Part shown: piece after piece, positions 6,417 to 8,502 of the stretch | Numbering within the stretch: position 1 is the first letter of the stretch | Layout: the number at the start of each line of letters is the position of its first letter | NCBI GenBank assembly: GCA_036675035.1 | Contig: JAKFFO010000145.1 | Coordinates: forward strand, 1 to 8,502 | Source of the DNA: MESE01 sp036675035 | Lineage (GTDB): Bacteria; Pseudomonadota; Gammaproteobacteria; Burkholderiales; Burkholderiaceae_D | Direction: 5' to 3' | DNA: 8,502 nucleotides | Position numbers and translations under genes: made by a program | Notes under the pieces: generated by a model | Told to the model about the DNA's origin: nothing | Seen by the model: the letters and a program-made list of their open reading frames with translations, nothing else | Databases searched by the model: none

Positions 6417-7439
6417 TCAAGTGTGGCTCAGCGCATTCGACAGCAGCTTGGCCGTGATATCCACGATCGGAATTACCTTTTCGTATGCCATGCGCGTCGG
6501 GCCGATAACTCCCAGCGTGCCGACAATCTTGCCGTCGGCGCCGTAGGGCGCCGTCACGATGCTCATTTCTTCCATCGGCACCAGTTCCGATTCGCCGCCG
6601 ATGAAAATCTGCACGCCGGTCGCCTTGCTCGACACGTCGAGCAGCTGCATCAGGCTGGTTTTTTGTTCGAACAGATCGAACAGCTTGCGCAGCGAGGTCA
6701 TGTTCGACGAAAGATCGGCGACGCTGAGCAGATTGCGTTCACCGGAAATCACCACATCGTCGCTATCGTCGGTCATTGCATCGCTGCCGGCTTCGACAGC
6801 CGCCTGCATCAGGCGTGTCATGTCGTCACGCAGCTGGCGCAATTCGGCCTGCAGCCGCGCGCGTACATCATCGAAACTGAGACCGCCATAATGCAGGTTG
6901 ATGTAATTGGCTGCCTGCACCAGTTGCGACGGGGTGTAATCGACGTCGGTCAGCAGCAATCGGTTCTGCACTTCGCCGTTGGGCGCAACGATGACCAGCA
7001 GGATGCGTTTTTCGGACAGACGCAGAAAATCGATTTGCTGGAATATCGATTCGCGGCGCGGCGTCAGCACGACGCCGGCAAATTGCGATAGCGAGGACAG
7101 CACCTGTGCGGCATTCGAAATGATCTTGTGCGGCGACGTGGAATGCAACTTCGGCTGAAACCTGGATTCCAGTGCAATTTCGTCAATCGGTTGTACCGTC
7201 AGCAGGGTATCCACGAATACGCGATAGCCGCGCGGCGTCGGTACGCGTCCGGCGGAAGTATGCGGACTGGCGACAAATCCCATGTCTTCCAGGTCCGACA
7301 TGATGTTGCGGATGGTGGCCGGTGACAAATCGAGCCCGGAAATTTTTGACAATGCGCGCGATCCGATCGGCTGTCCGTCGGCGATATATCTTTCGACCAG
7401 TGCCTTGAGTAATGTCTGTGCGCGATTATCGAGTTTCAT
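6417..7439 (-). CDS. hrcA: Heat-inducible transcription repressor HrcA
   Basis: A repressor of 340 residues, normal length for HrcA, which binds CIRCE operators (TTAGCACTC-N9-GAGTGCTAA) upstream of chaperone operons and is folded by GroEL, linking repression to chaperone availability. The N-terminal winged helix (about 1-80) includes PIGSRALSKISGLDLSPAT and the family signature SAGRVPTPRGYRVFVD (61-76). The C-terminal GAF-like region ends with the conserved EEMSIVTAPY, GTLGVIGPTRMAYEKVIP and LSNALSH segments. The ATG at 7439 starts MKLDNRAQTLL, as in relatives, but lacks an evident Shine-Dalgarno. It lies 34 nt after the HAD phosphatase gene, with a degenerate CIRCE-like symmetry in between. 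No grpE, dnaK or groE is in the window, so its targets are elsewhere. Confidence 0.97.
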   Translation of the reverse strand: MKLDNRAQTLLKALVERYIADGQPIGSRALSKISGLDLSPATIRNIMSDLEDMGFVASPHTSAGRVPTPRGYRVFVDTLLTVQPIDEIALESRFQPKLHSTSPHKIISNAAQVLSSLSQFAGVVLTPRRESIFQQIDFLRLSEKRILLVIVAPNGEVQNRLLLTDVDYTPSQLVQAANYINLHYGGLSFDDVRARLQAELRQLRDDMTRLMQAAVEAGSDAMTDDSDDVVISGERNLLSVADLSSNMTSLRKLFDLFEQKTSLMQLLDVSSKATGVQIFIGGESELVPMEEMSIVTAPYGADGKIVGTLGVIGPTRMAYEKVIPIVDITAKLLSNALSHT

Positions 7440-7450
7440 GATGAATAATT

Positions 7451-7477
7451 TTAGCGAGTACGCCCGCGGGAAGCTAG
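7451..7477. promoter_or_regulatory. Degenerate CIRCE-like inverted symmetry before hrcA
   Basis: TTAGCGAGT-N9-GGAAGCTAG reproduces the outer arms (TAGC and GCTA) of the CIRCE operator at the exact spacing, but only 10 of 18 consensus positions match and the inner halves are not complementary. It overlaps the HAD stop codon and ends 12 nt from the hrcA ATG. It may be a decayed or weak HrcA site, or chance. Confidence 0.2.
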
Positions 7478-8193
7478 ACCTTATCGGAACTCATTATGCG
7501 CCCAGTCAGCCATTCATCCAACTCATAAAGTGTGGTGCAAACGGCATCCGGTTCGATATGGTCCGGCAAGATCCGGCGCGGTTGAAGCGCCGAACGGTTC
7601 ATCCATACCGCACGCAAACCAGCCTGTTGCGCGCCTTGTACGTCCAATACCGGATCGTCGCCGATATAAACCGTTTCGGGCGGCGCAACGCCCAGCGCAT
7701 CGCAGGCGGCATGAAAAATCGCCGGATCGGGTTTGGCGCTGCCGAAGCTGTGTGCCGCGATCGACACCTGGAAATAGTGCGCCAAGCCGATTGTGATCAG
7801 ATCCGCAACCCCGTTGGACACCGATCCCAGCGCTACCCGCCGATGCAGACGTGCCAGGATCGGGTGCACATCGTCAAACAGCGTCACCGAATTGCGTGCT
7901 TCCGAAAAGATGTCGATCGCATGATCGACCTTTACGGGGTCTTCTCCGCAACTGGAAAATGCCTCGCACAGCGCCGCATGCCGCAACGCCCGAAGGTCGA
8001 TTGCATAGCGCGGATTTTCTGCCAGTAACGCCTTGCGCCTCTCGCGCAGGCTTTCGATCGTAAACTGTTGCGCAACCTTGGGCGCATTCGCAGTCAGCCA
8101 TTCGAACATGACGGATTCCGCGCGAACGATGACCGGGACTATCGGCCACAAAGTATCGTCCAGATCGAAGAGAACGGCTTTAATTTGAGTCAT
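7474..8193 (-). CDS. HAD-superfamily hydrolase (subfamily IA phosphatase-like)
   Basis: A probable cytoplasmic phosphatase of 239 residues acting on a small phosphorylated metabolite. All four HAD motifs are visible: FDLDDTLW with nucleophile Asp10 and acid/base Asp12, the Ser126-Asn127 step in GSVSNG, Lys154 in SAKPDP, and IGDDPVLD (Asp179, Asp180, Asp184). The segment of about 15-110 is a helical C1-type cap, consistent with subfamily IA. The substrate cannot be read from sequence; a nucleotidase or haloacid-type activity would be a guess. I chose the ATG at 8193 (MTQIKAVLFDLDDT). An in-frame TTG at 8229 would add 12 unfamily-like residues. Upstream is the divergent nadK region; downstream, hrcA starts after 34 nt, so the two may share a transcript. 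Confidence 0.9.
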   Translation of the reverse strand: MTQIKAVLFDLDDTLWPIVPVIVRAESVMFEWLTANAPKVAQQFTIESLRERRKALLAENPRYAIDLRALRHAALCEAFSSCGEDPVKVDHAIDIFSEARNSVTLFDDVHPILARLHRRVALGSVSNGVADLITIGLAHYFQVSIAAHSFGSAKPDPAIFHAACDALGVAPPETVYIGDDPVLDVQGAQQAGLRAVWMNRSALQPRRILPDHIEPDAVCTTLYELDEWLTGRIMSSDKV

Positions 8194-8369
8194 ATGTGCG
8201 GTGAATCCGGATTTTCCGGCGTCAAACAAAATGGCTTGCCTGATACCGTTTCGGCGGCGGACGAACGTACGCTGCCCTGCCGGTGCGGGCGCCGAACGGG
8301 CGTTTTTCCGCGACAGTTCGCGTCCTGAAATAGTGCATAACCGGCCCTAATTATGGTCTAATCTGCGGC
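8194..8369. promoter_or_regulatory. Divergent HAD-hrcA / nadK promoter region
   Basis: This 176-nt gap holds several small symmetries: AATCCGGATT (8204-8213), a perfect palindrome overlapping a TCCGG-AAA-type inverted repeat toward 8219, and CGCGA-CAGT-TCGCG (8309-8322). Toward nadK, CCTGAAA (8324-8330), 14 nt, and CCCTAATTA (8345-8353) resemble a sigma-32 heat-shock promoter (CTTGAAA, N11-16, CCCCATnT). This would give a leader of only about 10 nt. I could not place a promoter for the HAD-hrcA side. No reading frame in the gap looks like a gene. Confidence 0.4.
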
Positions 8370-8502
8370 ATGCCGCCTTCCAGACCTCTTTCCCAGCCCG
8401 CTGCCTTCAAAACGATTGCCATAGTCGGTAAATATTTTGCCGCGGGCATTACGCAATCGCTGGCGGAACTCGCCGAATTTCTGGTCGCCGGGCAGGGCGC
8501 CC
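8370..8502 (+). CDS. nadK: NAD kinase, N-terminal 44 codons (cut by window edge)
   Basis: NAD kinase phosphorylates NAD to NADP in the cytoplasm using ATP or polyphosphate. The visible segment FKTIAIVGKY (residues 13-22), followed by an amphipathic stretch rich in LAELAEFL, matches the N-terminus of betaproteobacterial NadK. The catalytic GGDGT motif would lie beyond the window. The ATG at 8370 gives about ten residues more than many relatives. No alternative ATG or GTG lies between it and the conserved core, so it is kept despite the lack of a Shine-Dalgarno. The gene is divergent from HAD-hrcA, and relatives often carry recN next. Identification is good but rests on a short N-terminal fragment. 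Confidence 0.8.
   Translation, partial: MPPSRPLSQPAAFKTIAIVGKYFAAGITQSLAELAEFLVAGQGA

Noticed and set aside
6270..8028. Plus-strand open frames of about 250-270 codons opposite hrcA and the HAD gene
   Set aside because: They are antisense to genes with intact family motifs and show no start signals or domains of their own.

Overview
The window looks like ordinary chromosome of a betaproteobacterium in the order Burkholderiales, probably an Oxalobacteraceae-like organism (Herminiimonas, Herbaspirillum or Janthinobacterium type). This rests on protein character and gene order (bamE back to back with fur; dapB and exbBD ahead of leuS; hrcA next to nadK) and on moderately high GC. The genus is inference. 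Coding density is very high and no stretch over 300 bases lacks a gene. There is no phage, integrase, transposase, CRISPR array, rRNA or tRNA.

Bases 1-5366 hold seven genes, all on the minus strand. In transcription order they are bamE (outer-membrane assembly lipoprotein), dapB (lysine/peptidoglycan precursor synthesis), tonB, exbB and exbD (proton-motive-force transducer for TonB-dependent receptors), a barstar-family gene, and leuS (leucyl-tRNA synthetase, cut by the left edge). Gaps are 4-41 nt except the 93 nt before leuS, where a near-perfect -10 box is flanked by TGAACC repeats. So leuS probably also has its own promoter.

Bases 5367-5886 hold a divergent promoter region and fur on the plus strand. 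Fur is the iron-dependent repressor expected to control TonB-dependent iron uptake. A metallophosphoesterase gene converges on fur from the minus strand. Upstream of it, also on the minus strand, lie hrcA (heat-shock repressor) and a HAD-family phosphatase. A 176-nt divergent region separates these from nadK (NAD kinase), which starts at 8370 and runs off the right edge.

No undescribed multi-gene system is visible. The most unusual feature is a dispersed-type palindromic repeat (about 696-744) lying in frame inside leuS. It adds roughly 18 low-complexity residues to a hairpin turn at the edge of the editing domain. Next are the repeat-flanked leuS promoter, the orphan barstar gene 4 nt after exbD, a heat-shock-like promoter in front of nadK, and a degenerate CIRCE-like symmetry in front of hrcA.
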